Positions 33,668 to 41,709 of a stretch of DNA of 63,798 nt are shown here, in pieces. This stretch comes from JBHIET01 sp046760785 (GTDB lineage: Bacteria > Chloroflexota > Anaerolineae > B4-G1). The notes below the pieces were generated by a model. It saw nothing but the letters and a program-made list of their open reading frames with translations, ran no database searches and was not told the DNA's origin. Every line of letters begins with the position of its first letter. Within the stretch, counting starts at the first letter, position 1. The stretch covers positions 1-63,798 of the forward strand of contig JBHIET010000009.1 of assembly GCA_046760785.1 (NCBI GenBank), written 5' to 3'. The translations under genes and the position numbers were made by a program.

Positions 33668-34447
33668 CTACTCCACGACGGGAACCCAGAACGAGTACTC
33701 ATATTTGTACCCTGCATCCATTTCAATAGCTTTGACCGTGATCAGTAGGTCCGCATTCCCTGCACAGGCAAGAGTGTAAGGCCTGTGTTGTAATCTTTGT
33801 CGCAATGCAAAGCTATCGACAGTTTCCGTCATGCTCACCACGCCTCTTTGCCTCACGTCGCGGTTGATACGATTTCTGAGCCTCACATCGTCAGGAACGT
33901 GAAAGAAAATCTGGTAATCGGGATTTGCTAACAGTTGAAAATCACCCTCTACAATAAGATATTCTACCTTTCCTACCCTTCTGTGGTAGTGATTCTTATC
34001 AACGGAGAGGATTTGACCAGTCTCTGGATCGAAGTCGATTATCTTTATAGCAGTACCATCTTCCTCGTCATACACGGGCACGGATTCGGACTCGCCAGGG
34101 CGGAGATTCCTGATCCGATTGACCTTCTCCCTCAACAGGTCAAAGCCATACTTCTTTAAGGGGTCTCCACCTTCAAGATACCTTCTCCTGTACTCCCTGG
34201 AACCAAGTAGGAAGTCGTCTGTGCCTATTATTCCTGCGCTCTTCAAGGTGTTTACTACCCTTCTTGCTAATGTGCTCTTCCCACTTGCCGCTCCCCCGAT
34301 CAACGAAATGACCTTCGTTTTCTTTCCTCTTATTTCTCCCAGATAGCCAACGATCTTTAGAGTGGTCCTCTCATCGTCCAGACCCGACACCGCCAAAATG
34401 AACCCACGGTTCTTGATAATATCCTGAATAACCTCATCGCTGTTCAT
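33668..34447 (-). CDS. P-loop kinase of the uridine kinase/phosphoribulokinase type
   Basis: This 259-residue protein has a Walker A GGAASGKSTLARRV near residue 50, a GTDDFLLGSREYRRRYLEGGDP segment like the substrate region of uridine kinase-related enzymes, VEYLIVEGDFQLL as Walker B, and a lid-like region RNRINRDVRQRG. The GDPLKKYGFDLL part recalls fructose- or panC-type kinases that act on small sugars or nucleosides. The actual substrate is not clear. An N-terminal 45 residues (VIQDIIKNRGFILAVSGLDD) has no known domain. It sits between the STAND ATPase and the EEP hydrolase genes and has lower GC than its surroundings, consistent with transfer. Confidence 0.78.
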   Translation of the reverse strand: MNSDEVIQDIIKNRGFILAVSGLDDERTTLKIVGYLGEIRGKKTKVISLIGGAASGKSTLARRVVNTLKSAGIIGTDDFLLGSREYRRRYLEGGDPLKKYGFDLLREKVNRIRNLRPGESESVPVYDEEDGTAIKIIDFDPETGQILSVDKNHYHRRVGKVEYLIVEGDFQLLANPDYQIFFHVPDDVRLRNRINRDVRQRGVVSMTETVDSFALRQRLQHRPYTLACAGNADLLITVKAIEMDAGYKYEYSFWVPVVE

Positions 34448-34646
34448 TGAGATTTACTCCGCCTATGGACAAGCACAAGCCGTTGATAAGGAAAAGCCGA
34501 TTGACAAGCAGGTGATGTAATCAAGGGCTCAGATCATATCAACGCGGCTCAGTCAGCCCTTGGGCAGAGAGAGAATATCGCCAATTTCTCGGGGACGTCC
34601 AGTCACTACACACGATCATATCCCTTCAGTCTGACCCTCTGTGAGA

Positions 34647-35558
34647 TCACCTCACCTTAACATCGGCTACTACAGGCAAGTGATCCGATGCGCGTCGGGC
34701 GGTTGGACTATTTACTACCCAACACTGATACCCTACCAACCTGTCGCGAGGGTACACAAAGATATGATCTATGCGACCGAAAACTTTGGGGTGAGTAGCA
34801 TCTGGACCTTTGGCCGGTGTCAAGCGCACAAACCCACCTTCGGTCTCCAGCACCGATGCGATACAAGGTTCACTAGCCACGGCGTTGAAGTCGCCTAACA
34901 AAAATATCACTTCTCCACGCTCGAGAACGTGTTCCCTTAATAAATCTAGAAGTCGTCTTGCTTGCTTGAAACGAAGGAGTTGAGCTTCCTCAACCCTGCC
35001 CAGGAATGGGCAAGAGCCTCTCTCTTGCTCGCGTTCAGCAACCAAAGTCGTGAAGTGCACACCAACAACGAATGGGAAGATAGGTGGTTTGTTGATCCGA
35101 GCGATTAGCGCGTACCTGGGTTCCGTATCTCGATTTCCCTGGTAGAGCGGTGTTTGATAGAGTGGCACGTTCCTCGGCACGCCAGGCTTCAAGGGGTCGC
35201 CCAGCCGCACAAACTCCCAACGGGAGAGTATAGCATTGCCCGTTCTCCAATCTTGCCAATCGCTGAAAATACCGTGGACAAACAGGGGTTGTTGTACATG
35301 CATGTGCTCCCGCATAGAAACAGTCGCCCCGAAGTAAGTATGCTTCCCAGATTCTATGGCTTGAGCGATTTGGTCGAGAGCACTGTGCCAGACACCGTCT
35401 GCGTCCTGGAGCTCTACCGCCTCCTGAATAACCAAGATGTCAGGTGAGGCTTCCCTGACCACTTCGATGACATCACCAAGCAGCGAGCCGAAGTCCTTCC
35501 TCCCTCCTCCTATGTTGTATGTCATCAGCCGAAACTGTGATTCCTGTTGCTTGCCCAT
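34647..35558 (-). CDS. Endonuclease/exonuclease/phosphatase (EEP) family hydrolase
   Basis: This 303-residue protein has the EEP metal-dependent phosphoesterase motifs: FRLMTYNIGGG at the start, ILVIQEAVEL with the metal-binding Glu, GVHFTTLVAE, LLGDFNAVASEP with the Asp/Asn pair, and RASDHLPVVADVKV at the end with the catalytic Asp-His. EEP proteins cleave nucleic acids, sphingolipids, inositol phosphates or nucleotides. Without a targeting signal and with neutral neighbours the substrate is open. It lies beyond a 199-nt gap from the P-loop kinase and 15 nt from glmM in the same direction. Confidence 0.9.
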   Translation of the reverse strand: MGKQQESQFRLMTYNIGGGRKDFGSLLGDVIEVVREASPDILVIQEAVELQDADGVWHSALDQIAQAIESGKHTYFGATVSMREHMHVQQPLFVHGIFSDWQDWRTGNAILSRWEFVRLGDPLKPGVPRNVPLYQTPLYQGNRDTEPRYALIARINKPPIFPFVVGVHFTTLVAEREQERGSCPFLGRVEEAQLLRFKQARRLLDLLREHVLERGEVIFLLGDFNAVASEPCIASVLETEGGFVRLTPAKGPDATHPKVFGRIDHIFVYPRDRLVGYQCWVVNSPTARRASDHLPVVADVKVR

Positions 35559-35573
35559 GTCTCCCCACGGTCA

Positions 35574-36941
35574 TCAAGTGATCGCTTGCTTGGCGACAGC
35601 CATAAACGCTTCCGCTTCTCGCTCTAGCGTTTGCTGGTCGTGTTCTTCGCCGGCTCGGATATTCAGTCGCAGCTTACTCTCCGTTCCTGAGTACCTTAAC
35701 GTCACGTCAACGTTTTCGCCCAGCGATGCATGCAGGCGTCCAAGTGCCTCCTGGATCTCTGAAATCGTCTGCAACGGCGGCTTGCTGGGAACCTCGATAC
35801 TGACCAGGTATTCGGGGAACTCGCGCATACACGCCGCCAGCGCAGCAAGGCTCTGACTCGGCTCACGCGCAACCACCTTTAACACCGCCAGGGCGGTATA
35901 GATGCCATCCCCCGTGGTCTGCCCGTCCCTGAGCACAATGATGTGACCCGATTGCTCCCCTCCCAGCGCATAATTCTCCTCGATCATGCGCTGCAACACA
36001 AACCGGTCACCCACAGACGTCTCTTCCAGACGAACGCCGACTTCTTCCAACGATGCTTTGAGACCCCAGTTACTCATGGGCGTACTGACCACGGCATTGT
36101 TGGTCAACAACCCCTTCCGTTTCATATCGCGGGCCAGGACCGCCATCATCGCGTCCCCGTTGACATAGCCGCCCTTTTCGCTAACCAACATGACCCGGTC
36201 GCCATCGCCGTCGAAAGCGATACCTGCGAGGGCCTCTGCCCTCAAGACAGCGGTGCGGAGAGACTCAGGTTGGATGTACTCATAGTGCTCATTGATGTTG
36301 ACCCCATCCGGCGCGTTCTCTATCGCGACGACGTCGAAGCCCAGACGGCGAAAAACTTCTGGCGCAATGTCCGATGTCGCGCCATTGGCACAATCCAGCA
36401 CAACGCGCTTCCCTTGCAGAGAATCGTCTTCCCCCCACACGTCAACGAGATGAGCGATATAATCCTGCCGCCAGTCGCTGGCATCCCAGCTTCGACCTAG
36501 CCTCTCTGCATCCGCTACCTCAAATCCGGCATCGTTATCCAGCAACAACCGTTCGATCTCCAACTCCATCTCGTCAGGGATCTTGAAGCCATCAGCCCCG
36601 AAGATCTTGATCCCGTTGTGATCGAAAGGGTTATGCGAGGCGGAAATCACGATACCCAATTGCGCTTGATGCGTTCGAGCCAGGTAGGCCACACCTGGCG
36701 TCGTGATGACCCCTGCCAGCATGACATCAACACCCTGCGACATCAACCCGGCAGCCAATGCGCTTTCCAACATACAGCCAGACACCCTGGTGTCCCGACC
36801 GATCACGACTTTGGGCCTGGCACCCCTGTTGTGCCTCACCATCTGAGCCGCAGCCTTTCCCATTTGAAGGACGAAATCTACCGTGAGAGGCCATTGGCTG
36901 GCCACGCTGCGAATACCATCCGTTCCAAACAACCTGCCCAT
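35574..36941 (-). CDS. glmM: Phosphoglucosamine mutase
   Basis: GlmM converts glucosamine 6-phosphate to glucosamine 1-phosphate for UDP-GlcNAc and peptidoglycan. The 455-residue length is normal. It opens with GRLFGTDGIRSVA, has the phosphoserine loop ISASHNPFDHNGIKIFG, the metal loop FDGDGDRVMLVSEKG, and the sugar-binding GGEQSGHII. The phosphate-binding loop is RYSGTESKLRLNI, where most GlmM proteins have a slightly different sequence. The start fits the gene upstream (gmd, 11 nt away). It is the third phosphohexomutase within 14 kb, and its motifs put it in the GlmM branch, unlike the two at 23-26 kb. Confidence 0.93.
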   Translation of the reverse strand: MGRLFGTDGIRSVASQWPLTVDFVLQMGKAAAQMVRHNRGARPKVVIGRDTRVSGCMLESALAAGLMSQGVDVMLAGVITTPGVAYLARTHQAQLGIVISASHNPFDHNGIKIFGADGFKIPDEMELEIERLLLDNDAGFEVADAERLGRSWDASDWRQDYIAHLVDVWGEDDSLQGKRVVLDCANGATSDIAPEVFRRLGFDVVAIENAPDGVNINEHYEYIQPESLRTAVLRAEALAGIAFDGDGDRVMLVSEKGGYVNGDAMMAVLARDMKRKGLLTNNAVVSTPMSNWGLKASLEEVGVRLEETSVGDRFVLQRMIEENYALGGEQSGHIIVLRDGQTTGDGIYTALAVLKVVAREPSQSLAALAACMREFPEYLVSIEVPSKPPLQTISEIQEALGRLHASLGENVDVTLRYSGTESKLRLNIRAGEEHDQQTLEREAEAFMAVAKQAIT

Positions 36942-36952
36942 TATACCTGTTC

Positions 36953-37927
36953 CTAAAGATCGTGCTCGCTGCGCACCAGTTCCATATCGGCACCCACCAT
37001 CATCCGCACCAGTTCACGGAAGGAGATTTTCGGCTCCCATCCCAGAACCTTACGCGCTTTGCTAGCATCGCCCACCAACAGATCCACCTCCGCCGGCCGC
37101 ATGAAGCGGGGATCCTGTACCACGTACTCCTGCCAATCCAGGTCCACGTACCCGAATGCCTCCTCGCACATCTCGCGGATGGAGTGAGTCTTCTCTGTGG
37201 CGATCACGTAGTCATCCGGCGCGGGCCGCTGGAGCATCATCCACATCGCCCCCACGTAGTCGCCTGCAAAGCCAATATCGCGGCAGGAGTCCAGGTTGCC
37301 CAGCCGGAGTTCTTTGGCCAGCCCCAGTTTAATCTTCGCCACCCCGTGGGCGATCTTGCGCAGGACGAACTCCAGGCCCCGGCGAGGGCTGGTGTGATTG
37401 AACAGGATGCCGGAGGTGGCGTGCAGGCCATAGGACTCCCGGTAGTTGACGGTGATCCAGTGACCGTATGCCTTGGCGACGCCGTAGGGACTGCGGGGAT
37501 AGAAGGGGGTATTCTCGTTCTGCGGCACCTCGCGTACCTTGCCGAACATCTCCGATGAGCTGGCTTGATAGAAGCGCATGCTCTCATCTACCGCGCGAAC
37601 CGCCTCCAGAATGCGGGTCACCCCAAGGGCAGTCACCTCGCCGGTGAAAACTGGCTGCTGCCAGGAAGTGGGGACGAAGGACTGGGCCGCCAAATTGTAG
37701 ACCTCGTCGGGCTGATGCTCCTGGAGGACGCTGATCAGCGACCCTTGGTCCAGCAAGTCGCCGGAGACCAGCGTGATTTTATCCTGAATGTGCTGGACGC
37801 GGGAGAAGTTCACCGTGCTAGTGCGCCGCACCATGCCGATGACTTCGTATCCCTTCTCCAGCAAGAACTCGGCCAGGTAGGAACCATCCTGGCCGGTGAC
37901 ACCTGTGATCAGTGCTTTGGGCATCAA
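36953..37927 (-). CDS. gmd: GDP-mannose 4,6-dehydratase
   Basis: This 324-residue short-chain dehydrogenase-type protein begins ALITGVTGQDGSYLAEFLL, the GDP-mannose dehydratase variant of the NAD(P)-binding glycine motif. It has YQASSSEMFGK (catalytic Ser/Glu region), SPYGVAKAYGHW (Tyr and Lys), and FNHTSPRRG near the substrate site. It forms GDP-4-keto-6-deoxy-mannose. The matching reductase rmd lies 2.7 kb upstream, separated from it by a restriction-modification pair. Together they would yield GDP-D-rhamnose or a related 6-deoxyhexose for the glycosyltransferases in the region. Confidence 0.95.
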   Translation of the reverse strand: MMPKALITGVTGQDGSYLAEFLLEKGYEVIGMVRRTSTVNFSRVQHIQDKITLVSGDLLDQGSLISVLQEHQPDEVYNLAAQSFVPTSWQQPVFTGEVTALGVTRILEAVRAVDESMRFYQASSSEMFGKVREVPQNENTPFYPRSPYGVAKAYGHWITVNYRESYGLHATSGILFNHTSPRRGLEFVLRKIAHGVAKIKLGLAKELRLGNLDSCRDIGFAGDYVGAMWMMLQRPAPDDYVIATEKTHSIREMCEEAFGYVDLDWQEYVVQDPRFMRPAEVDLLVGDASKARKVLGWEPKISFRELVRMMVGADMELVRSEHDL

Positions 37928-37944
37928 TCCTCCTTTTGTCCAAT

Positions 37945-38895
37945 CTACTCGGGCTTGTGTGTGAAGTGCTTCTCAGGCACGTGTTTCAATACGATTGCCT
38001 CCAACATATCCAGATGTTGCAGATTGATGAAGTAGTGGCAGTGCTCCACCAGTCGTTCCAAATCCCGCTTTCTCGCCAGCCAGCCACCGCCATCCACAAA
38101 GTTCACGAAGACCCTGTTCTCTCTGTAACGGCTATTGTTGCGGCAGACCCGCTCATAGGCAGATAGCATGTCCTTTGCTTTCGTTGTCTGGCCACTGCTC
38201 GTCGTTTCTTGAAAAGAGCTCATGATAATCACCCAGGGATCCTCGGTATCGGGCACAGCAAAATCAATGTCCGTCTCAATGATTCTGGAGCGTCCCTTGC
38301 CATAGCCTACGCCATACCTGGTTGCGATTTCCTCCAGTTTCTCTCGTATCTTCTCTTCAACCCTGTGCCCTTTCCGAGCCCCATAAGTGCCGATCAGCGC
38401 TCTCTTGTAGCGTATCCGCCTGGCAGCCTGAGAACTGCCCTTGATTTCACGATAGTTGAGCGTGTCCAGATAATAGCGGGGAATGTATGGCTCCAGTTCT
38501 CTGTCCCGCTTGCCGTCAACCAGCAGCTCCGCGATCAAACGCGCAAAGTCCGACTCGCATGCAACCTTGCTCTTGATTTTGCCGATACTCCACTCGCGGT
38601 CGAAATCACCTGGAATGCGGCGTAACTTTCGCAATAACGAGATAATGCGCATGAACTTCTCTTCGGAGAGCCCGATGTCTTTCAAGATCACATCCAGTGC
38701 ATTACCCTTCTGACTGAGAAAATGGGCTATGTCAGCCACGTTGATCTCCGCTGTTTCTGATACACGCCGGTCCTGTGCCGTCTCCAGCAAGGCTTCCACC
38801 TTGGCCTCGATTTCCCGTTCCAGTTCTTCGTCCACGAGAAAGATGACCGAACAGTCCCAGGCTTCCTGAAAAGAGATTTTGCGGGCCTCGATCAC
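37945..38895 (-). CDS. Putative type II restriction endonuclease
   Basis: This 316-residue protein follows the methyltransferase gene with a 4-nt overlap (38892-38895), the usual arrangement of restriction-modification pairs. A PD-(D/E)xK-like core may lie at ETDIDFAVPDTEDPWVIIMSSF, followed by QETTSSGQTTKAKDMLSAYE, a segment seen in several type II enzymes. No strong family match was recognised, so the assignment rests largely on gene order. The N-terminal part (about 1-120) is helical and charged and may read DNA. The recognition site is unknown. The gene is less GC-rich than the flanking sugar genes. Confidence 0.7.
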   Translation of the reverse strand: MIEARKISFQEAWDCSVIFLVDEELEREIEAKVEALLETAQDRRVSETAEINVADIAHFLSQKGNALDVILKDIGLSEEKFMRIISLLRKLRRIPGDFDREWSIGKIKSKVACESDFARLIAELLVDGKRDRELEPYIPRYYLDTLNYREIKGSSQAARRIRYKRALIGTYGARKGHRVEEKIREKLEEIATRYGVGYGKGRSRIIETDIDFAVPDTEDPWVIIMSSFQETTSSGQTTKAKDMLSAYERVCRNNSRYRENRVFVNFVDGGGWLARKRDLERLVEHCHYFINLQHLDMLEAIVLKHVPEKHFTHKPE

Positions 38896-40643
38896 GACTG
38901 TACCTCCAGTTTAGCCGCTTTCAGCGCCTTGCCCCACGTCGGAAACAGATCGAAGAATACTTCCAGATCATACTGACTCATCTTCCGCACATCCTCTGGT
39001 GTTGGCAAACGGCCCAACTTCGCTGCCAGATCGCGCAATTCCAACTGCAGTTCCTTCTTGGTGTACTTCCGCTGTGGCTTGTGTACGCTCTCGCGTTCTA
39101 CGTAGCCCTTACGCTTTACCTCGGCGATCTTCTCCCTCGTCATCTGCACATATTTCCGATCAATATCAATCGCCACGTAGCGCCGCCCTAACTTGACGGC
39201 GGTGACCGGGGTCGTGCCCGTACCACAGAGCGCATCCAGCACCACGTCACCCTCGTTGGTGGAGAGACGGATGATGCGCTCCATCAGCGTGTCGGGCAAC
39301 TGGCAAGGATGATGATCCCGGTCGCGCTTATGCTTGATACGATGGATGTCCCACCAGATGTCGGTCAAGGGCATCTTGTCGTCAGTTCCCATCGCCTTAC
39401 GCTTGCGGATACACGAGGGGCGCAGGCAATAGTAGCGGGCATCCAACTCTCCTACCTCATCGTAATTAAAGGTGAAATCTGTCGGATGTTTGGTGTAAAA
39501 CAGCAGTCCATAGTGGGCCGGCATCAACTTGCCCCGTGGTTCGGACAGCGCGTCCCACACAATCCAGTTTTGAAAGTAGAGCCGCCGATTGAGAAACACG
39601 GCGTGATACATCGTCCACCGGGGCAGATTCAGCACATACAACGAACCGGTGGGTTTCAATATCCGCACGTACTCCTGCAACCAGGCGTTGCACCACTTGA
39701 CGTACTCTTCATCTGCCCGTTCGTCGTCGTAGACGTGGTATGCTTTGTCGAGATTGTACGGTGGGTCGGCGAAAACGAGGTCTATGGAGTCATCGGGATA
39801 TTGCTTGAGTATCTCTACTGCATCACCATGATGGACGACGTTGAACATTCTCCCCCCCTGCCCCCCCCTAATAGAGGGGGATGGGAGGGTGTTGGCAATG
39901 TTGCTGTATTCTACGTCCGGCTCCAGGAAACTGGGCAATCTGTACTGAACGGCCGGCTCTGCCACAACTCTATCGGCAGCGATTCCTTCTTTGGGACCAA
40001 TGATGCCTTTGACCTCGCTAGCAGGCACCTGGATACCCGTTTGCTGAAACAGGTCGGCTTTTCCCTCCTTGCGGCTCAGCCCCGAGCCCAGCGAAGGAGA
40101 CTCAAAATCCAACATCCGCAGGATGGTATCGAGAACAGGAGCAGAGACTTGTGTGTAGTTATTTGCCTGGGGCAGGTCTGTCCATACGTCGGAGATAACG
40201 TAGCCGTCAGGATGCATCAAATGCGTTTTGCCGCCCCAGTCCTTGAGCGTCCTTTTACAGAAAGCACAGTATTGATGCGGAAAGCGCGTTCGCCTCACGT
40301 TGAAACGACCATCGCCTTTGGTGAACAAAAGTATAGCCGCATGCGCCGAGGGCAGGCCGCTATCTCTGGGCTGTATCGTGGACTCAATCGCAATCCAATA
40401 CTTGAAGTTCAGATATCGGTCGAGATAGACACCCAACTCCGGCAAATATTCGGGGCGCCCCTGTACGAAAAGCAGTCCTCTGTTGTTCAGTACCCGCACG
40501 CACTCACCCAGGGTCACCTTGAGCCTGTCGGTGTTGAGCTGGTTGAATGCAGCGGTGACCACCACAATAAAGTCGAAAGCATTACTCCTTGCCTCTTTCA
40601 GCGTTCGGTTGAAACTTCTTCTGTCTGGATATGTGACGTGCAT
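38892..40643 (-). CDS. DNA methyltransferase (beta-type order, DPPY) with degenerate methyltransferase-like N-terminal half
   Basis: The catalytic half lies at residues 266-583, with motif IV FADPPYNL near 292-299, a variable target-recognition part, and motif I DALCGTGTTPVTA near 470-482. This IV-then-I order is the beta class, and DPPY favours N6-adenine. Residues 1-190 resemble the same fold without the catalytic tetrapeptide (VVVTAAFNQLNTD in its place) and contain CAFC and Trp-rich segments. The halves are joined by a Gly-rich linker encoded by runs of 8 and 7 G. The ATG at 39848 (residue 266) directly follows a GGGGGGGAGA site, so the catalytic half might also be translated separately. 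It pairs with the putative endonuclease downstream. Confidence 0.9.
   Translation of the reverse strand: MHVTYPDRRSFNRTLKEARSNAFDFIVVVTAAFNQLNTDRLKVTLGECVRVLNNRGLLFVQGRPEYLPELGVYLDRYLNFKYWIAIESTIQPRDSGLPSAHAAILLFTKGDGRFNVRRTRFPHQYCAFCKRTLKDWGGKTHLMHPDGYVISDVWTDLPQANNYTQVSAPVLDTILRMLDFESPSLGSGLSRKEGKADLFQQTGIQVPASEVKGIIGPKEGIAADRVVAEPAVQYRLPSFLEPDVEYSNIANTLPSPSIRGGQGGRMFNVVHHGDAVEILKQYPDDSIDLVFADPPYNLDKAYHVYDDERADEEYVKWCNAWLQEYVRILKPTGSLYVLNLPRWTMYHAVFLNRRLYFQNWIVWDALSEPRGKLMPAHYGLLFYTKHPTDFTFNYDEVGELDARYYCLRPSCIRKRKAMGTDDKMPLTDIWWDIHRIKHKRDRDHHPCQLPDTLMERIIRLSTNEGDVVLDALCGTGTTPVTAVKLGRRYVAIDIDRKYVQMTREKIAEVKRKGYVERESVHKPQRKYTKKELQLELRDLAAKLGRLPTPEDVRKMSQYDLEVFFDLFPTWGKALKAAKLEVQS
39852..39868. 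repeat. Poly-C (poly-G on coding strand) tracts inside the methyltransferase gene
   Basis: Seven C at 39852-39858 and eight C at 39861-39868 lie exactly at the joint between the two halves of the methyltransferase. Slippage in either tract would shift the frame and disconnect the catalytic half. The tract also forms a strong Shine-Dalgarno for the internal ATG at 39848. It resembles the G-rich in-gene insert in tatD (22429-22462). Confidence 0.65.
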
Positions 40644-40658
40644 AGACTTATCTCTTGT

Positions 40659-41612
40659 CTACTTGTCTACTTGTTTCCTCCAATACTCCAGCGTATCCCG
40701 CAGCGTCTGCTCGAATGGGATCTGAGGCTCCCAGCCGGTCAGTCGGTGGAACTTCTCCGCGCTGCCGTAGACCACCGGCACATCCACAGGCCGGTAGAGA
40801 GCCGAGTCCCTCTCGACTCTGATCTCCACCCGGGCATAACTCAAGAGCGTCTCCAGCAAGCCGCGCACCGACCAGGGCCGACCGGAGGCCAGGTTGTACA
40901 CCTCCCCCGGCTCACCCTGGGTCACCGCTAAGTGGTAGGCCCGCACGATGTCCCGCACATCGGTGAAGTCGCGGGCCGCGTCCAGGTTACCCACTTTCAC
41001 CAACGGCTCTTGCAGGCCGGCCTCGATGCGAGCGATCTGACTGGCGAAAGCCGGAACGACGAAGCGAGGGGACTGACCGGGGCCAGTGTGGTTGAATGGG
41101 CGCACCCGCACGACAGGTATCCCATAAGCCAGATAATACTGAAGCCCCAAGAAATCCTGGGCGACCTTGCTCACTGCGTAGGGGTTATTGGGCCGCAGTG
41201 GGCTTTTCTCAGTTTGAGGCAACTCCTCTGGCTCCGGCGCGCCATACTCCTCGTTGGAGCCGATCACCAGAACTCGCACTATGCGCCCCGACCGCCACAC
41301 CGCCTCCAGCAAGTTCAGTTCCGCGCGGATGTTGTTCTCCAGCGTATCCCACGGGTCCGCAAAAGAGGTGGGAACAAACGATTGAGCAGCCAGGTGGAAG
41401 ATGACATCGGGCTGCATCTCGTCCACGAGCGCCCGCACGCCCTCTGGATCGCGCAGGTCAGCGTACTCGAGCCGCAGGCACGGATCCGACGACTGGGCCT
41501 CGACTGGCTGGGGATAGACTGTACCTCTCAACTCCCAGTTGGTGTGCGCCAACAGATAAGCACACAGATGCCTTCCCACGAACCCACCCGCCCCGGTAAC
41601 CAACGCTCGCAA
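40659..41612 (-). CDS. rmd: GDP-6-deoxy-4-keto-D-mannose reductase (RMD-type)
   Basis: This NAD(P)-dependent SDR reduces GDP-4-keto-6-deoxy-mannose to GDP-D-rhamnose. Motifs are ALVTGAGGFVGRHL (cofactor), VIGSNEEYG (Ser/Glu), NNPYAVSKVAQDF (Tyr, Lys) and the family block RPFNHTGPGQSPRFVVP. I start it at a TTG at 41612 with GGAGG six nt upstream, which gives 317 residues; an ATG at 41648 would add twelve residues without family support and lies upstream of the predicted transcription start. It completes the pathway with gmd, although the restriction-modification pair lies between them. Confidence 0.93.
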   Translation of the reverse strand: MRALVTGAGGFVGRHLCAYLLAHTNWELRGTVYPQPVEAQSSDPCLRLEYADLRDPEGVRALVDEMQPDVIFHLAAQSFVPTSFADPWDTLENNIRAELNLLEAVWRSGRIVRVLVIGSNEEYGAPEPEELPQTEKSPLRPNNPYAVSKVAQDFLGLQYYLAYGIPVVRVRPFNHTGPGQSPRFVVPAFASQIARIEAGLQEPLVKVGNLDAARDFTDVRDIVRAYHLAVTQGEPGEVYNLASGRPWSVRGLLETLLSYARVEIRVERDSALYRPVDVPVVYGSAEKFHRLTGWEPQIPFEQTLRDTLEYWRKQVDK

Positions 41613-41636
41613 CGCTTGCCTCCTTGAACGAGGCAG

Positions 41637-41665
41637 ATTATACCCCACTTTCCCATCCCTGCCAA
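41637..41665 (-). promoter_or_regulatory. Promoter of the rmd-led leftward unit
   Basis: On the minus strand TTGGCA (41660-41665) and a perfect TATAAT (41637-41642) are separated by 17 nt. Transcription would start near 41630, leaving an approximately 18-nt leader before the TTG start at 41612. A second TATAAT on the + strand (41672-41677) without a good -35 may serve the divergent GH18 gene. Confidence 0.65.
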
Positions 41666-41709
41666 CCGATATATAATCTTCCCACTTGTTGGATGGAACT
41701 TCCGGACAA

